64,000 bases of DNA from Persicobacter psychrovividus. Its GTDB lineage: Bacteria; Bacteroidota; Bacteroidia; Cytophagales; Cyclobacteriaceae. Positions 52,228 through 62,170 of this stretch are shown piece by piece. The position numbers and the translations under genes are program-made. Position 1 is the first letter of the stretch, and the number at the start of each line of letters is the position of its first letter. The notes under the pieces were generated by a model. It was given only the letters and a program-made list of their open reading frames with translations, was not told the origin of the DNA and ran no database searches. Location: positions 2,914,001 to 2,978,000 of the forward strand of contig NZ_AP025292.1 of the NCBI RefSeq assembly GCF_036492425.1. The letters run 5' to 3'.

Positions 52228-54627
52228 ATGGAAGAAACAGAAAAAGAAGTACAAACCCCCAAAAAGAGCTCGAAAACCAGAAAGTGGGTTCGTGGCATCG
52301 TGTGGGCAAGCTGGCTCATCGTTTTAGGTGGTTTCTTATCTATCTACTTTATCGTTCATGCCATCAGCGTGGATATGAATGGTCTTTTTGGAGGCCTTCC
52401 GAGCTATAAATCATTAGAAAATCCCAAAAATGACCTTTCTTCAGAAATTTACTCTGCTGACGGAAAACTGCTTGGAAAATATTTCAGAACAAACAGGACA
52501 AATGTCCCATACGACTCCCTGAGTCCGAATGTGATTCATGCATTGGTGGACACCGAGGACGACAGCTTTTTTGACCACTCAGGAATTTCTTTCAAGGATT
52601 TGATCCGAGTAGGGGTGAAGTCAATCATTCTTCGTCAAGGTGCAGGTGGTGGAAGTACACTCTCTCAGCAACTGGCCAAAAACCTTTACTCTACCCGTGG
52701 TGATGAATTTGAAGGCTCCTTGGTGAAAAATATTGGCAATCGGACAATCCGCAGGGGCGTTGACCTTTTCATTGTAAAAATGAAAGAATGGATCATCGCA
52801 GTGCAGCTTGAGCGCCGATTCACCAAAAAAGAAATTTTGGCCATGTACCTCAACACTGTACCCTATGGCAGTAATGCCTTCGGAATTCAGGTGGCCGCCA
52901 AAACCTTCTTTAACAAAGATCAGAAGGACCTAAACGTACAGGAAGCCGCAACTTTAGTGGGGGTTATTAATGCGCCAACACGCTATTCTCCAAAAAATCA
53001 CCCTAAGCGTTCTCAAAACAAAAGAAATATGGTTTTGGGACAGATGCTGGCTTACGGAGACCTCACACAGGCACAATTTGATTCCCTGAAAGTATTGCCG
53101 ATTGAGCTTCAGTACAAAATGGACAACAATAACCACGGAATGGCGCCTTATTTCCGTAATGCGATTCGTCCGTGGCTGATGAAATGGGCAAAGAATAACG
53201 GAATTGACCTTTGGGAAGATGGTATTAAAATATACACGACCATCGACAGCCGTATGCAAACACTTGCAGAAAAAGCACTCGATGATCATATGAAAGCCCT
53301 TCAGGCTAAATTTAATCATAGCTGGGATGGCCATAACCCCTGGATTGATGAAAAGGGCAAGGAGATTCCAAATTTCATTGAAAATCAAATCAAGAGAACG
53401 CATGCTTATCGCGCTTTGGTAAAAGAGTTCGGTGCAAGCTCTGATTCTGTTGATTATTACCTGAACGTCAAACACCCCATGACGGTATTTTCATGGCAGG
53501 GTGATGTAGATACCCTGATGAGCACTATGGATTCCCTGAGGTATTACAAACGATTCCTGCAGGCAGGTTTTATGGCCATGGATCCACACAATGGCTACGT
53601 GAAAGCTTGGGTCGGAGGGATCAACTATGATCATTTCAAATATGACCACGTTATGCAAGGGAAGCGCCAGCCAGGATCGACCTTCAAACCAATGGTTTAT
53701 GGTACAGCGATTGAAAATGGCTACTCTCCATGCTATCAGGTAAAAGATATGCCTTACACTTTCCAGCTGCCTAAAGGTTCTACAAAACCTACCTGGACAC
53801 CCCAAAATGCAGATGGTAAATTTACTGGCGAGAATATGACACTCCGCCAGGCTATGGCTAAATCCGTAAACTCTATCACGGCTTTTGTAATGGATAAAGT
53901 GGGCCCGAGACAGGTCGTGGATTTCGCTTCCCGTTTAGGTATTGATATTCCAAAATCACAGGCCGTTCCTGCCCTGGCATTAGGTATTGCTGATGTTTCT
54001 GTATATGAGCTTGTCGGTGCTTATGGTACTTTTGTGAATAAAGGAGTATATGTAAGACCGAATTTCATTACTCGAATTGAAGATAAATTTGGCAACGTGA
54101 TTCAGGAATTCCCACCACAAACCAAGGAAGCGATCAGTGAAGAGACCGCCTACCTGATGGTTTATATGCTTCGTGGTGCTGCCGAGGAACAAGGTGGTAC
54201 CGCAGTAGGATTGAGCTGGGAACTGAAACACAACAACGAAATTGGTGGTAAAACAGGAACTACTCAAAATGCCTCCGATGGTTGGTTTATGGGGGTTACC
54301 AAAGACCTGATCTGTGGTACCTGGGTAGGTGGCGACAGCCGCTCCATCCACTTTAAAAATTGGTATCAGGGTCAGGGCGCAAGAACTGCCCGTCCAATTT
54401 ATGATAAATTCATGAGGGATGTCTATAAAGACGAATCACTGGGCATTACGAAGGGAGCCTTTGAGCGCCCATCTAAGCCACTTTCCACAGAGATTGATTG
54501 TGATGTACTCAACAGTGCAATTTATCATCAGGAAGAAGAAACGCCACAAGCGGAGACAGATTCAACAGCGACTGTTGCGCCTCCTAAACCTAAATTGGAA
54601 GAGCTTGATTCAGATGACATTCTTTAA
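52228..54627 (+). CDS. penicillin-binding protein 1A (class A PBP)
   Basis: This bifunctional 799-residue enzyme polymerises and cross-links peptidoglycan in the periplasm. A cytoplasmic stub precedes TM1 (about 22-47). The GT51 glycosyltransferase domain follows with TEDDSFFDHSGIS, catalytic Glu, and GGSTLSQQLAKNLYS. The transpeptidase domain at about 440-740 has the SxxK motif in GSTFKPMVYG, SxN in KSVNSITAF and KTGTT. It starts 35 bases after the porW stop and is probably co-transcribed. A Pro-rich acidic tail ends in ELDSDDIL. Confidence 0.94.
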   Translation: MEETEKEVQTPKKSSKTRKWVRGIVWASWLIVLGGFLSIYFIVHAISVDMNGLFGGLPSYKSLENPKNDLSSEIYSADGKLLGKYFRTNRTNVPYDSLSPNVIHALVDTEDDSFFDHSGISFKDLIRVGVKSIILRQGAGGGSTLSQQLAKNLYSTRGDEFEGSLVKNIGNRTIRRGVDLFIVKMKEWIIAVQLERRFTKKEILAMYLNTVPYGSNAFGIQVAAKTFFNKDQKDLNVQEAATLVGVINAPTRYSPKNHPKRSQNKRNMVLGQMLAYGDLTQAQFDSLKVLPIELQYKMDNNNHGMAPYFRNAIRPWLMKWAKNNGIDLWEDGIKIYTTIDSRMQTLAEKALDDHMKALQAKFNHSWDGHNPWIDEKGKEIPNFIENQIKRTHAYRALVKEFGASSDSVDYYLNVKHPMTVFSWQGDVDTLMSTMDSLRYYKRFLQAGFMAMDPHNGYVKAWVGGINYDHFKYDHVMQGKRQPGSTFKPMVYGTAIENGYSPCYQVKDMPYTFQLPKGSTKPTWTPQNADGKFTGENMTLRQAMAKSVNSITAFVMDKVGPRQVVDFASRLGIDIPKSQAVPALALGIADVSVYELVGAYGTFVNKGVYVRPNFITRIEDKFGNVIQEFPPQTKEAISEETAYLMVYMLRGAAEEQGGTAVGLSWELKHNNEIGGKTGTTQNASDGWFMGVTKDLICGTWVGGDSRSIHFKNWYQGQGARTARPIYDKFMRDVYKDESLGITKGAFERPSKPLSTEIDCDVLNSAIYHQEEETPQAETDSTATVAPPKPKLEELDSDDIL

Positions 54628-54651
54628 TCATCAAAAAAAACATTAAATTTA

Positions 54652-54684
54652 AAACGGATATTGACACCAATATCCGTTTTTTTT
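54652..54684 (+). terminator. terminator of the PBP1A gene
   Basis: AAACGGATATTG and CAATATCCGTTT form a 12-bp stem followed by a T run. Confidence 0.92.
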
Positions 54685-54700
54685 GTTTTAGGATTACAAT

Positions 54701-56494
54701 ATGGAAAGCACGATATATACCCCAGAGCAAATCAACACCCTGCCAGAAAAACCAGGGATTTACCGATATTTTAATCAAGACAACACACTGATTTACGTCG
54801 GAAAAGCCAAAAATCTGAAAAAACGTGTTCAAAGTTATTTCTTTAATAAAAATCGACACGACAGAAAAACCCTCCGACTGGTCAACGAAATCCACCACCT
54901 CGAAATCACCATTGTAGATTCTGAGCTTGATGCGCTGCTCCTTGAAAATAATCATATCAAGGCCTACCAGCCGAAGTACAACATTCTTCTGAAGGATGAT
55001 AAATCGTACCCCTATATCGTGATCACCAATGAGCCCTTTCCAAAAGTATTTTCTACACGCCAATACAAAAAAGGCTACGGTATTTTTTATGGTCCATTCT
55101 CCAACGTAAGGAGTATGCACACTATTTTGGAGCTCATTCGGGAGCTTTTTCATATTCGAACTTGCAGCCATAACTTATCGGAAAGAAATATTCAGGCAGG
55201 AAAATTTGAGGTTTGCCTGGAATATCACATAAAAAAATGTTTTGGCCCTTGCGTAGGCAAGCAATCTGAAGAAAACTACCTTCAGGACATCGATCAGATT
55301 AAAAACATTCTGAAGGGTAAATTAGGTCCTGCAAAAAGCTATTTCAAGACGCAAATGAACCTTGCTGCCGAAAACCTCGAGTTTGAGAAAGCTCAGACCT
55401 TCAAGCACAAACTTGAATTGCTTGAACAGTTTCAGGCAAAAAGCATCATTACCAACCCTAAATATGAAGACATTGATGTCTTCGCTATCAAGAGTGATGA
55501 ACAATCGGCCTTCGTTCATTATATGAAAATCATCAACGGAGCCATTAGCCAGACCAAAACCATTGAGGTTAAAAGAAAGCTGGAAGAAACAGATGACGAA
55601 ATTTTGCAACTATGCATGGTTGATTTTCGAAAGACCTTCAACAGCCAGGCGAGTGAGATTCTGACCAATATTGAAGTAGAGCCCTGGGATGAATTAAAAG
55701 TTACTATTCCCAAAATAGGCGACAAACGTAAACTGCTCGAGCTGGCGATAAAAAATGCCTTATTTTTCAAAAAGGAAAAAATTAAAAATGCTGTTAATAA
55801 TCGCCAGGAAGATAGCCGCCTGATGAAAGTGATGGCCAATGACCTGAGAATGAAAATCCCGCCGAAACATATTGAGTGTTTCGATAACTCCAATATCCAA
55901 GGCACTAACCCTGTCGCCTCAATGGTTTGCTTCAAAAATGGCAAACCAAGTAAAAAGGATTATCGGAAATTTCATATTAAGACTGTCGTCGGTCCCGATG
56001 ACTTTGCCTCGATGAAGGAAGTCGTCGGCAGAAGGTATGGCAGGCTCATTAGAGAGGGGGCTGATCTTCCAGACTTGGTCGTTATTGATGGAGGGAAGGG
56101 ACAGCTGAGTGCCGCCGTAGAGGCTTTAAAAGAAGTGGGGGCTTATAGCAAGCTGACCATTATTGGCATTGCAAAACGACTTGAGGAACTTTACTATCCT
56201 GGAGATCAGTTTCCATTGCACCTGGATAAAAAGTCCGAAACACTTCGAGTATTGCAACACCTGAGAAATGAGGCACACCGCTTCGCCATTACATTTCACC
56301 GCGATACAAGAAGTAAAAACAGTTTCAAAACCATCCTTGAGGATATTCCGGGAGTTGGCCCCAAAACCATCGAAACTTTACTGAAAGCCTACAAATCAAC
56401 TGAAAAGGTAAAACAAGCCAGCTTATCTGACTTGACTCAGGTTGTTGGTAAGCAGAAAGCACATGCCATTATCGATTATCTTAAAATCCATTAA
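54701..56494 (+). CDS. uvrC: excinuclease ABC subunit C
   Basis: UvrC cuts on both sides of a lesion in nucleotide-excision repair after UvrAB loading. The 597-residue protein has the GIY-YIG nuclease at about 18-95 (GIYRYFNQDNTLIYVGKAKN, Arg, Glu), a UVR domain (ENLEFEKAQTFKHKLELLEQ), an RNase H-like endonuclease domain (about 385-545, IECFDNSNIQGTNPVASMV, VVIDGGKGQL), and two helix-hairpin-helix motifs (LEDIPGVGPKTIETLL). It ends at a bidirectional terminator facing gldN. Confidence 0.96.
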   Translation: MESTIYTPEQINTLPEKPGIYRYFNQDNTLIYVGKAKNLKKRVQSYFFNKNRHDRKTLRLVNEIHHLEITIVDSELDALLLENNHIKAYQPKYNILLKDDKSYPYIVITNEPFPKVFSTRQYKKGYGIFYGPFSNVRSMHTILELIRELFHIRTCSHNLSERNIQAGKFEVCLEYHIKKCFGPCVGKQSEENYLQDIDQIKNILKGKLGPAKSYFKTQMNLAAENLEFEKAQTFKHKLELLEQFQAKSIITNPKYEDIDVFAIKSDEQSAFVHYMKIINGAISQTKTIEVKRKLEETDDEILQLCMVDFRKTFNSQASEILTNIEVEPWDELKVTIPKIGDKRKLLELAIKNALFFKKEKIKNAVNNRQEDSRLMKVMANDLRMKIPPKHIECFDNSNIQGTNPVASMVCFKNGKPSKKDYRKFHIKTVVGPDDFASMKEVVGRRYGRLIREGADLPDLVVIDGGKGQLSAAVEALKEVGAYSKLTIIGIAKRLEELYYPGDQFPLHLDKKSETLRVLQHLRNEAHRFAITFHRDTRSKNSFKTILEDIPGVGPKTIETLLKAYKSTEKVKQASLSDLTQVVGKQKAHAIIDYLKIH

Positions 56495-56498
56495 ATAC

Positions 56499-56528
56499 AA
56501 AAAGCCGAAGCATATGCCTCGGCTTTTT
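56499..56528. terminator. bidirectional terminator between uvrC and gldN
   Basis: AAAAAGCCGA and TCGGCTTTTT pair with an inner GCATATGC loop region, A and T runs on both sides. Confidence 0.92.
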
Positions 56529-56551
56529 AATTTAGGTGTTATGAAAAGTTT

Positions 56552-57376
56552 TTAATATTCCCATAGATTGTGTTCAAACTCCATCAACTTGTATTCCTCT
56601 TGTTGAGAGGCATAAAGAGCTTCCTTAGCGCCACCATAGATAGAGTAAAGATCCTCATCAGATGGGTTGGAAACTTTATAAATTCTGGCTTTGAACAAAC
56701 GAAGTAAGAATGCATCAGCAAAATTCAATGTTTTTGACTGATTGTACATATTGTACCACTGTGCTCTGTCAGGCATTGATCTGAACAATTGCTCCAAATC
56801 CTTGTACTTGAAAGAAGCCAAAGGCACTTCCAATCCATTCAATGTAAGGGTTGCTGGAATCTTGATCGTGATCGACTGAATATCATAAAACATTCTTGAA
56901 CGACTCTTATCAAAAATAGCATCCTCAACAATTTCCAGCAAAGTCAGCTCGTCAGGGCGTATATAGGTTTTTGAAGGAGCTGCAGAAGCCGTAGCATTTC
57001 CATCATCTCCCCAACTGTCGCCACCGCCCCAGTCGTCGCCGCCGCCATCGTCAATTCCTTTCACTTCAAGACGCTTCATGAACTCTTCTTTTGAAATCCG
57101 GCGATCATCAGATACTGAGTCAGTATCATAGGCCGTAAGTTCTCCGTTTTCTACCGCATCGATAATGAATCTTGTGATTTCATTATTAACCGCAAAGAAT
57201 GGACGGTTTTGTTTTTCTTGAAGGTCCATTCTTCTCCAAACACGCTTTTTAAACAATTGCTTGGATTCATGGATAGGACGAACGCTATTTTCATTAAAAC
57301 CTTCGTCGTTCTCTTGTGCAAAGGCTGAACCCACACACAAAAGCATCACGCTTAATAATAATACAAAATTTTTCAT
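56552..57376 (-). CDS. gldN: gliding motility / T9SS protein GldN (PorN)
   Basis: GldN is a periplasmic protein that forms, with GldK, a ring under the outer membrane of the T9SS. The 274-residue protein has a signal peptide ending SAFA. The GldN core has PIHESKQLFKKRVWRRMDLQ, DIQSITIKIPATLTLNG and FKARIYKVSNPSDED. A Gly/Asp/Trp-rich insert GIDDGGGDDWGGGDSWGDDG at about 108-128 is specific to this lineage. It is the last gene of the unit, 19 bases after gldM. Confidence 0.93.
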   Translation of the reverse strand: MKNFVLLLSVMLLCVGSAFAQENDEGFNENSVRPIHESKQLFKKRVWRRMDLQEKQNRPFFAVNNEITRFIIDAVENGELTAYDTDSVSDDRRISKEEFMKRLEVKGIDDGGGDDWGGGDSWGDDGNATASAAPSKTYIRPDELTLLEIVEDAIFDKSRSRMFYDIQSITIKIPATLTLNGLEVPLASFKYKDLEQLFRSMPDRAQWYNMYNQSKTLNFADAFLLRLFKARIYKVSNPSDEDLYSIYGGAKEALYASQQEEYKLMEFEHNLWEY

Positions 57377-57394
57377 AACACCTGTCTATAATTC

Positions 57395-59008
57395 TTAGTT
57401 GATCGCAACGTTGGTAATTACATTACTTCCCATCTCAACAACTTCAGTTTTATCACGGAAATTGCGACGCTCAACTTTTTTAATCTCAATTACAAAACGC
57501 ATTCCTGGCTTTGCTTTTCCAATCACGGATGATAAATCAGCCTGACCACCTCTCACACGGATAGGCTTGGCTACTGGGCGAGAACCTTGCGCCAAAGTAA
57601 TTTCAGCTTCAGCGATACGGTAACGCGCATCTTTCGGCAAGAATTCAGCAAACGACTTATCTGGAGCAGCAACCAGTCTAACTTTTCTCAAGTTACTTGG
57701 TGCTTCACCTTTTTTCAAGTCCACTGGCTTACCTTTCATGTTGAAAATCTCAATTGTAGGCAATGGAATCTGGCGAACCTTGAATTTCTCAACACCAATT
57801 GTGTTACTGTTGGAACGAACCGTTAATGCTACAGATTTCGAGTTAGGAACAACCGTTACCTCACCTTTTTTCTTGCCAGGGTATGTTTTTCCCCCTGTCG
57901 CTGAAAATGTTGGTTGGTATGCAGACCCCAATGCTGGAACCTGTACGTTCAGTGAGTTACCACAGTTCAAATAAAGTGCTTGAACTGAAGCCGACTGAAT
58001 TTGGATAACAGGCTTAGCAACGAAATATTCGATATCCTGCTCATATACCTTATCCTCACCACCTGGCTGTGGAATTTTAATCGAAGCCTTGAATGTTTTC
58101 TTAGCCAAGCCTTCTTTGTCATATTTCCCAGGAGTTGCAGTGAACTCAAGCTCACCTTTACCATCAGCACCTACTTTCAGTGCTTTACCGTTCATAGCCA
58201 TCGTTGGCTTCAAACCTGAAGAAGAAGCTGCAATAAACATTTTAGCTTTGTACTTAGCTCCCGCAGCCACTACCTGAGACTCAGGCAATACCATTGGAAC
58301 AATCTCGTCAAACTGAATAGTACCTGCACCAATTTTACCGCCAAGCTTTTTCAAAGTCTCCGACTCACGTGCCAACACCTCTGACTCAAACTGAGAAAGC
58401 GTTGCTAAAATCGAAATCATCGGCGTATGCTCAAACGTAAAAGAAGTAAAGTCTTTTTTCTTTACGTCCTTGTTGTTTTTGTATTCTGGCATGTCTGCAG
58501 GCTCTAAAGCAATAGGCTTAAGATTTGCTTTCACCTCAGCTTCCGCTGCCTTTGCGTTCAAAAAGCTGACATAACTGTTCAGTTTCTCTTTTACTTCAGT
58601 ACCATGCTTTTCAAGAACAAAATACTGAGCCACTTTGTCCTCATCAGACATCCCTGTAGGGATTCCTGTCTCTGGATCAATACCACCTGTTAATTTAGTG
58701 ATATGCTCTTTAACACCATCGATATAAGATAACACATTTTGTGTCTCTTCACGTACCTGACGTGCCTTTTCCAATACTGCTTTGTCTTCTGCACGGCCAC
58801 CGCCCTCTTCAACTTTAGCAGACATTGATTTATTCACATATTGGCTGTTTGTATCAACTGTCTCGTTGTTTGATCGCTCCATGGACTGATTGATGATATG
58901 GAATTTCTCCATCACCGAACCACTCACCTGCATTGCGATCAAGGCCAAGAATACAATGTACATCAAGCCAATCAGTTGCTGTCTTGGGGTTTCTTTTCCT
59001 CCTGCCAT
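57395..59008 (-). CDS. gldM: T9SS motor protein GldM (PorM)
   Basis: GldM forms the inner-membrane motor with GldL and reaches across the periplasm to GldKN. The 537-residue protein has one N-terminal helix (QQLIGLMYIVFLALIAMQVSG) and four periplasmic domains rich in beta structure. The N-terminal RQQLIGLMYIVFLALIAMQV is the most conserved part of the family, including basic residues flanking the helix. The end VEMGSNVITNVAIN is typical. Lengths match known GldM proteins of about 515-540 residues. Confidence 0.95.
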   Translation of the reverse strand: MAGGKETPRQQLIGLMYIVFLALIAMQVSGSVMEKFHIINQSMERSNNETVDTNSQYVNKSMSAKVEEGGGRAEDKAVLEKARQVREETQNVLSYIDGVKEHITKLTGGIDPETGIPTGMSDEDKVAQYFVLEKHGTEVKEKLNSYVSFLNAKAAEAEVKANLKPIALEPADMPEYKNNKDVKKKDFTSFTFEHTPMISILATLSQFESEVLARESETLKKLGGKIGAGTIQFDEIVPMVLPESQVVAAGAKYKAKMFIAASSSGLKPTMAMNGKALKVGADGKGELEFTATPGKYDKEGLAKKTFKASIKIPQPGGEDKVYEQDIEYFVAKPVIQIQSASVQALYLNCGNSLNVQVPALGSAYQPTFSATGGKTYPGKKKGEVTVVPNSKSVALTVRSNSNTIGVEKFKVRQIPLPTIEIFNMKGKPVDLKKGEAPSNLRKVRLVAAPDKSFAEFLPKDARYRIAEAEITLAQGSRPVAKPIRVRGGQADLSSVIGKAKPGMRFVIEIKKVERRNFRDKTEVVEMGSNVITNVAIN

Positions 59009-59036
59009 AATTAATATTATTTTTTAGTGGAGAAAA

Positions 59037-59906
59037 TTACCCTTTCATAGCTGTCAACATGCTACCATAAACCTTATTCAATGAATTAAGATTGTTCGTC
59101 AGCTTGTTGATTTCACCTTTGAATTGCTCACTTTCTTTCGCCGCATCAGCCATGTTTGACATTGCGTTCGAAATGTTTCCGTAAAACTTGTTCATTGCCT
59201 GAATATGATCTTTAGAATCTTTCAATTCCATTTCATAAACAGCATTTAATGCAGTCAAATTCTTCGTTACCGTCTGAACCTGTCCTTGGTAAGCCTGCGT
59301 GTTATTTGCCACAGCAGCCATAGATTCTGAAGCTGATTTAGACGCTGAAATGATTTGCGTAACCGCCTGCTGAGAGTTAGAAGCCGCCTCGTTCATGGTT
59401 TTTACCGTGTTTCCGTAAGCCTTATTTACTTCTGTCATTTGAACTGACGCCTGCTTAACAGCATTAGCATAACCATTCGTAGCATCAACCACACCTCCCA
59501 AAGAAGACAATTTAGTTACTGAAGTAGAAAGGTTTTGCATGCCTTTACCTAAACTGTTCACCAATTCAGGGCCAATATTTGCTGAAGCTAACATACCGTC
59601 AAGCTGCTTTGCTACAGAATCATTTCCTTGTTGTATATTTCTTTTAGGAGCATCTCCTACATAGTCGTCCGCCAATTCTGGATAAACACGAGACCACTCT
59701 GGATCTTTATGCTGAGGAGCAAAAGCAAACATAAGGAACAAGATTGCTTCTGCAATCATACCGATGTTCAAGATAATACTTGCACCTGGGTAGTGCTGAA
59801 TCTTAAACAAGGCACCAATAATTACAATAGCAGCACCAATACCTGTTGCTTTAGGAGCGATTTTTTCATAAAAATACTCCATGAATCCACCTTTTTTCTT
59901 ACTCAT
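59037..59906 (-). CDS. gldL: T9SS motor protein GldL (PorL)
   Basis: GldL is the inner-membrane stator/rotor partner that couples the proton gradient to GldM movement. Two N-terminal helices lie at about 22-37 and 42-62. Lys35 and His38 at the end of helix 1 and Glu53 in helix 2 are polar residues in or beside the membrane, consistent with the proton path described for the family. A long cytoplasmic region of coiled-coil type (SLGKGMQNLSTSVTKLSSLG ... NNLNSLNKVYGSMLTAMKG) with repeated LNxxYxxxL units follows. It is 289 aa. Confidence 0.95.
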   Translation of the reverse strand: MSKKKGGFMEYFYEKIAPKATGIGAAIVIIGALFKIQHYPGASIILNIGMIAEAILFLMFAFAPQHKDPEWSRVYPELADDYVGDAPKRNIQQGNDSVAKQLDGMLASANIGPELVNSLGKGMQNLSTSVTKLSSLGGVVDATNGYANAVKQASVQMTEVNKAYGNTVKTMNEAASNSQQAVTQIISASKSASESMAAVANNTQAYQGQVQTVTKNLTALNAVYEMELKDSKDHIQAMNKFYGNISNAMSNMADAAKESEQFKGEINKLTNNLNSLNKVYGSMLTAMKG

Positions 59907-59947
59907 TATAATAGATGTTTAGGTTTTTAATGGGAAAATAAAAATTT

Positions 59948-60988
59948 TTAAAATTCGGTTCCTGTCGAACGACCCAAATAAGTCATTGCACATCTGAATC
60001 CAATATAAGATCGGGTAGAGTCTTGGTATTCAAAATCTCTTGTTCCCAATTCCAAGTAGTAAGCAATATCTTTCCAAGAGCCTCCACGAACAACTTTACG
60101 AGGCTCGTTATCATCATTGTAAGTGGGGTTCATATCCCATACCAATGCAGAAGCTGCAGGGTTATATGCGTCCTGGCACCATTCAGAAACGTTACCAGAC
60201 ATCTCATACAAACCATAATCATTGGAAAAGAAAGAATACACTGGGGAAGTGTATGCATAGCCATCATCGTAGTAGTTACCACGACCAGGCTTAAAGTTCG
60301 CCAACATACAACCTTTGGCATTACGTAGATATGGGCCACCCCAAGGGTATTTTGCCATATCACGGCCACCACGAGCAGCATATTCCCATTCAGCCTCAGA
60401 AGGCAAGCGGAATTTTGGCATGCGGAAAAGTCCTTGTTCTTCTTCTCTCCACACATTCAGGTAGTTGGTTCGCCAGTCGCAAAAGTATTGCGCGGCAGTC
60501 CAACTCACACCAACAACTGGGAAGTCGTCATATGCAGGGTGGAAATAATAACTTTCAAGTAAGGGATCACCATAATGGTGCGTGAAGTCTTTCATCCAAA
60601 CAGTGGTGTCTGGATAATATTTCGCCATAATTTCTTCTTCCCCCAATACACTCACGGAATCCTCCAGTAAATGATTGGTGAACTGACGATACTCATTATT
60701 AGTGATTTCAGAATCATCCATATAGAACGAACCGATCGTCACTTGTTTATTCATATTGATTTGAGAACGCGCGACATCCTCGTCAGCTTGCCCCATGTGG
60801 AACGTACCCGCAGGAATTGGAACCATCCCAAATGGAACATCCATGGACCAACCTTCACGGCCATCAGCTCCGATCAATTCACCTTGATCATCGAAGCCTC
60901 CACCGCCACCGAAAAGCCCACAGCTTTGCAGCGCAATTGTTATCAAGCCCAAAGAAAAAAGGGTCTTGAGTTTCAGCACACTATTCAT
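59948..60988 (-). CDS. gldK: T9SS lipoprotein GldK (PorK)
   Basis: GldK is an outer-membrane lipoprotein with a formylglycine-generating-enzyme-like fold and makes the periplasmic ring with GldN. The 346-residue protein has a lipobox LQSC near residue 18. FGE-type motifs include PAGTFHMGQAD, EITNNEYRQF, FRLPSEAEWEYAARGG, EMSGNVSEWCQD and KVVRGGSWKD. The reading frame opens 18 codons upstream; ATG at 60988 gives the lipoprotein signal. The gap to gldL is 41 bases. Confidence 0.94.
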   Translation of the reverse strand: MNSVLKLKTLFSLGLITIALQSCGLFGGGGGFDDQGELIGADGREGWSMDVPFGMVPIPAGTFHMGQADEDVARSQINMNKQVTIGSFYMDDSEITNNEYRQFTNHLLEDSVSVLGEEEIMAKYYPDTTVWMKDFTHHYGDPLLESYYFHPAYDDFPVVGVSWTAAQYFCDWRTNYLNVWREEEQGLFRMPKFRLPSEAEWEYAARGGRDMAKYPWGGPYLRNAKGCMLANFKPGRGNYYDDGYAYTSPVYSFFSNDYGLYEMSGNVSEWCQDAYNPAASALVWDMNPTYNDDNEPRKVVRGGSWKDIAYYLELGTRDFEYQDSTRSYIGFRCAMTYLGRSTGTEF

Positions 60989-61111
60989 AACACCTGTTTT
61001 GAAGAATTTGAATTCTACTAATTGTTTGATACAAGCTCCCAAAACTACCCAAATATAACGGGATAGCCCAAAAGCTCACATCTTTATTTATACTTTACAC
61101 AAAATTTACGC

Positions 61112-62071
61112 TTAATGCCTGAAGCGAGGGGTACGTACAATTTTCTTGTTAATATTCCCTGACATCGGCAATGCATAAGAAATCATAAATTCATGGGAAG
61201 TAGACGCTTTAGCTGCCTGACCAAACACCACGTAGTCAAAGGCATACCCAAGTTTCAATGTATTGTCCTTGAGCAGAGAATATCCCATCATTAATCCAAC
61301 AGATTCAGACCAGCGAAAGTTCATGCCGCCCCACATCTTCTCTTTGTAAGTTCCGCGAACGGCCAGTTCCATAGCATAATTAGCGAAATCTGTTCTCATA
61401 AAGATAGAAGGAGTTATGATTAAATCATAATTAAATTCATAATCATATCCCGCAAATAAATCTAATGTTTGGGGTGCTGCATCACGCAGATCGGAAGTTC
61501 CAAAGTCAAATTCCACATCCATGAGATGATTATAAGACATTCCTCCATAAAACTTCTGTGATTGGAAAAAGATTCCCAGACTCATATCTGGCCGAATCTG
61601 AGAAACTTGCCCTGTGGCTGCCCAGTCTTCATCTACGATAGTCCTCCAGACATCGTTGTCAAAAGAGCGGGAGTACATTCCCACATTCAAACCAAAACTT
61701 AATTTGGACTCTTTGATTCTTAGATGATAGGCATAAGATGCTCTGATAGAGAGGTCGTTGACCGCAGGCAGGTTGGAGTTCTCAATGACTAAACCAACCC
61801 CACTACGAATACGATAAACGGGCGCATCCAAGGTAAAAAGCTGAGTATTGAGCCCTGCTCGCCCATCAAATGATGAGGTATTGCCCAACCATTGCGATCG
61901 GTGCAACAATGTGGCACGGGTATAACCCTCCACTCCTGAATAGGCGGGGTTAAAGGATAGGGGTACAAATGGTGCTTGCGAATACATGGGAGCTTGCTGT
62001 GCGAATCCCTGTATAATTACACCAAAGACACCGATCAAAAGTATCGAAAAAAAGTTGACGTTAAAACGCAT
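61112..62071 (-). CDS. porP: PorP/SprF family T9SS outer-membrane protein
   Basis: PorP/SprF proteins are beta-barrels of the outer membrane that help secrete or anchor T9SS products. The 319-residue protein has a signal peptide (ILLIGVFGVIIQGFAQ) and the family sequence PMYSQAPFVPLSFNPAYSG, then ATLLHRSQWLG and YSRSFDN-type strands. It ends with NKKIVRTPRFRH. It precedes gldK-N in the order known from P. gingivalis (porP-porK-porL-porM-porN), so it belongs to the T9SS cluster. Confidence 0.92.
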   Translation of the reverse strand: MRFNVNFFSILLIGVFGVIIQGFAQQAPMYSQAPFVPLSFNPAYSGVEGYTRATLLHRSQWLGNTSSFDGRAGLNTQLFTLDAPVYRIRSGVGLVIENSNLPAVNDLSIRASYAYHLRIKESKLSFGLNVGMYSRSFDNDVWRTIVDEDWAATGQVSQIRPDMSLGIFFQSQKFYGGMSYNHLMDVEFDFGTSDLRDAAPQTLDLFAGYDYEFNYDLIITPSIFMRTDFANYAMELAVRGTYKEKMWGGMNFRWSESVGLMMGYSLLKDNTLKLGYAFDYVVFGQAAKASTSHEFMISYALPMSGNINKKIVRTPRFRH

Positions 62072-62170
62072 AGGTTAGGTCGGGTACATTATAAAATAAA
62101 TACAGCGTTGTTATCAACGCTATATTTACTTAAAATGTGATTAACATGCAAAAAAATTGGTGTAGGATTT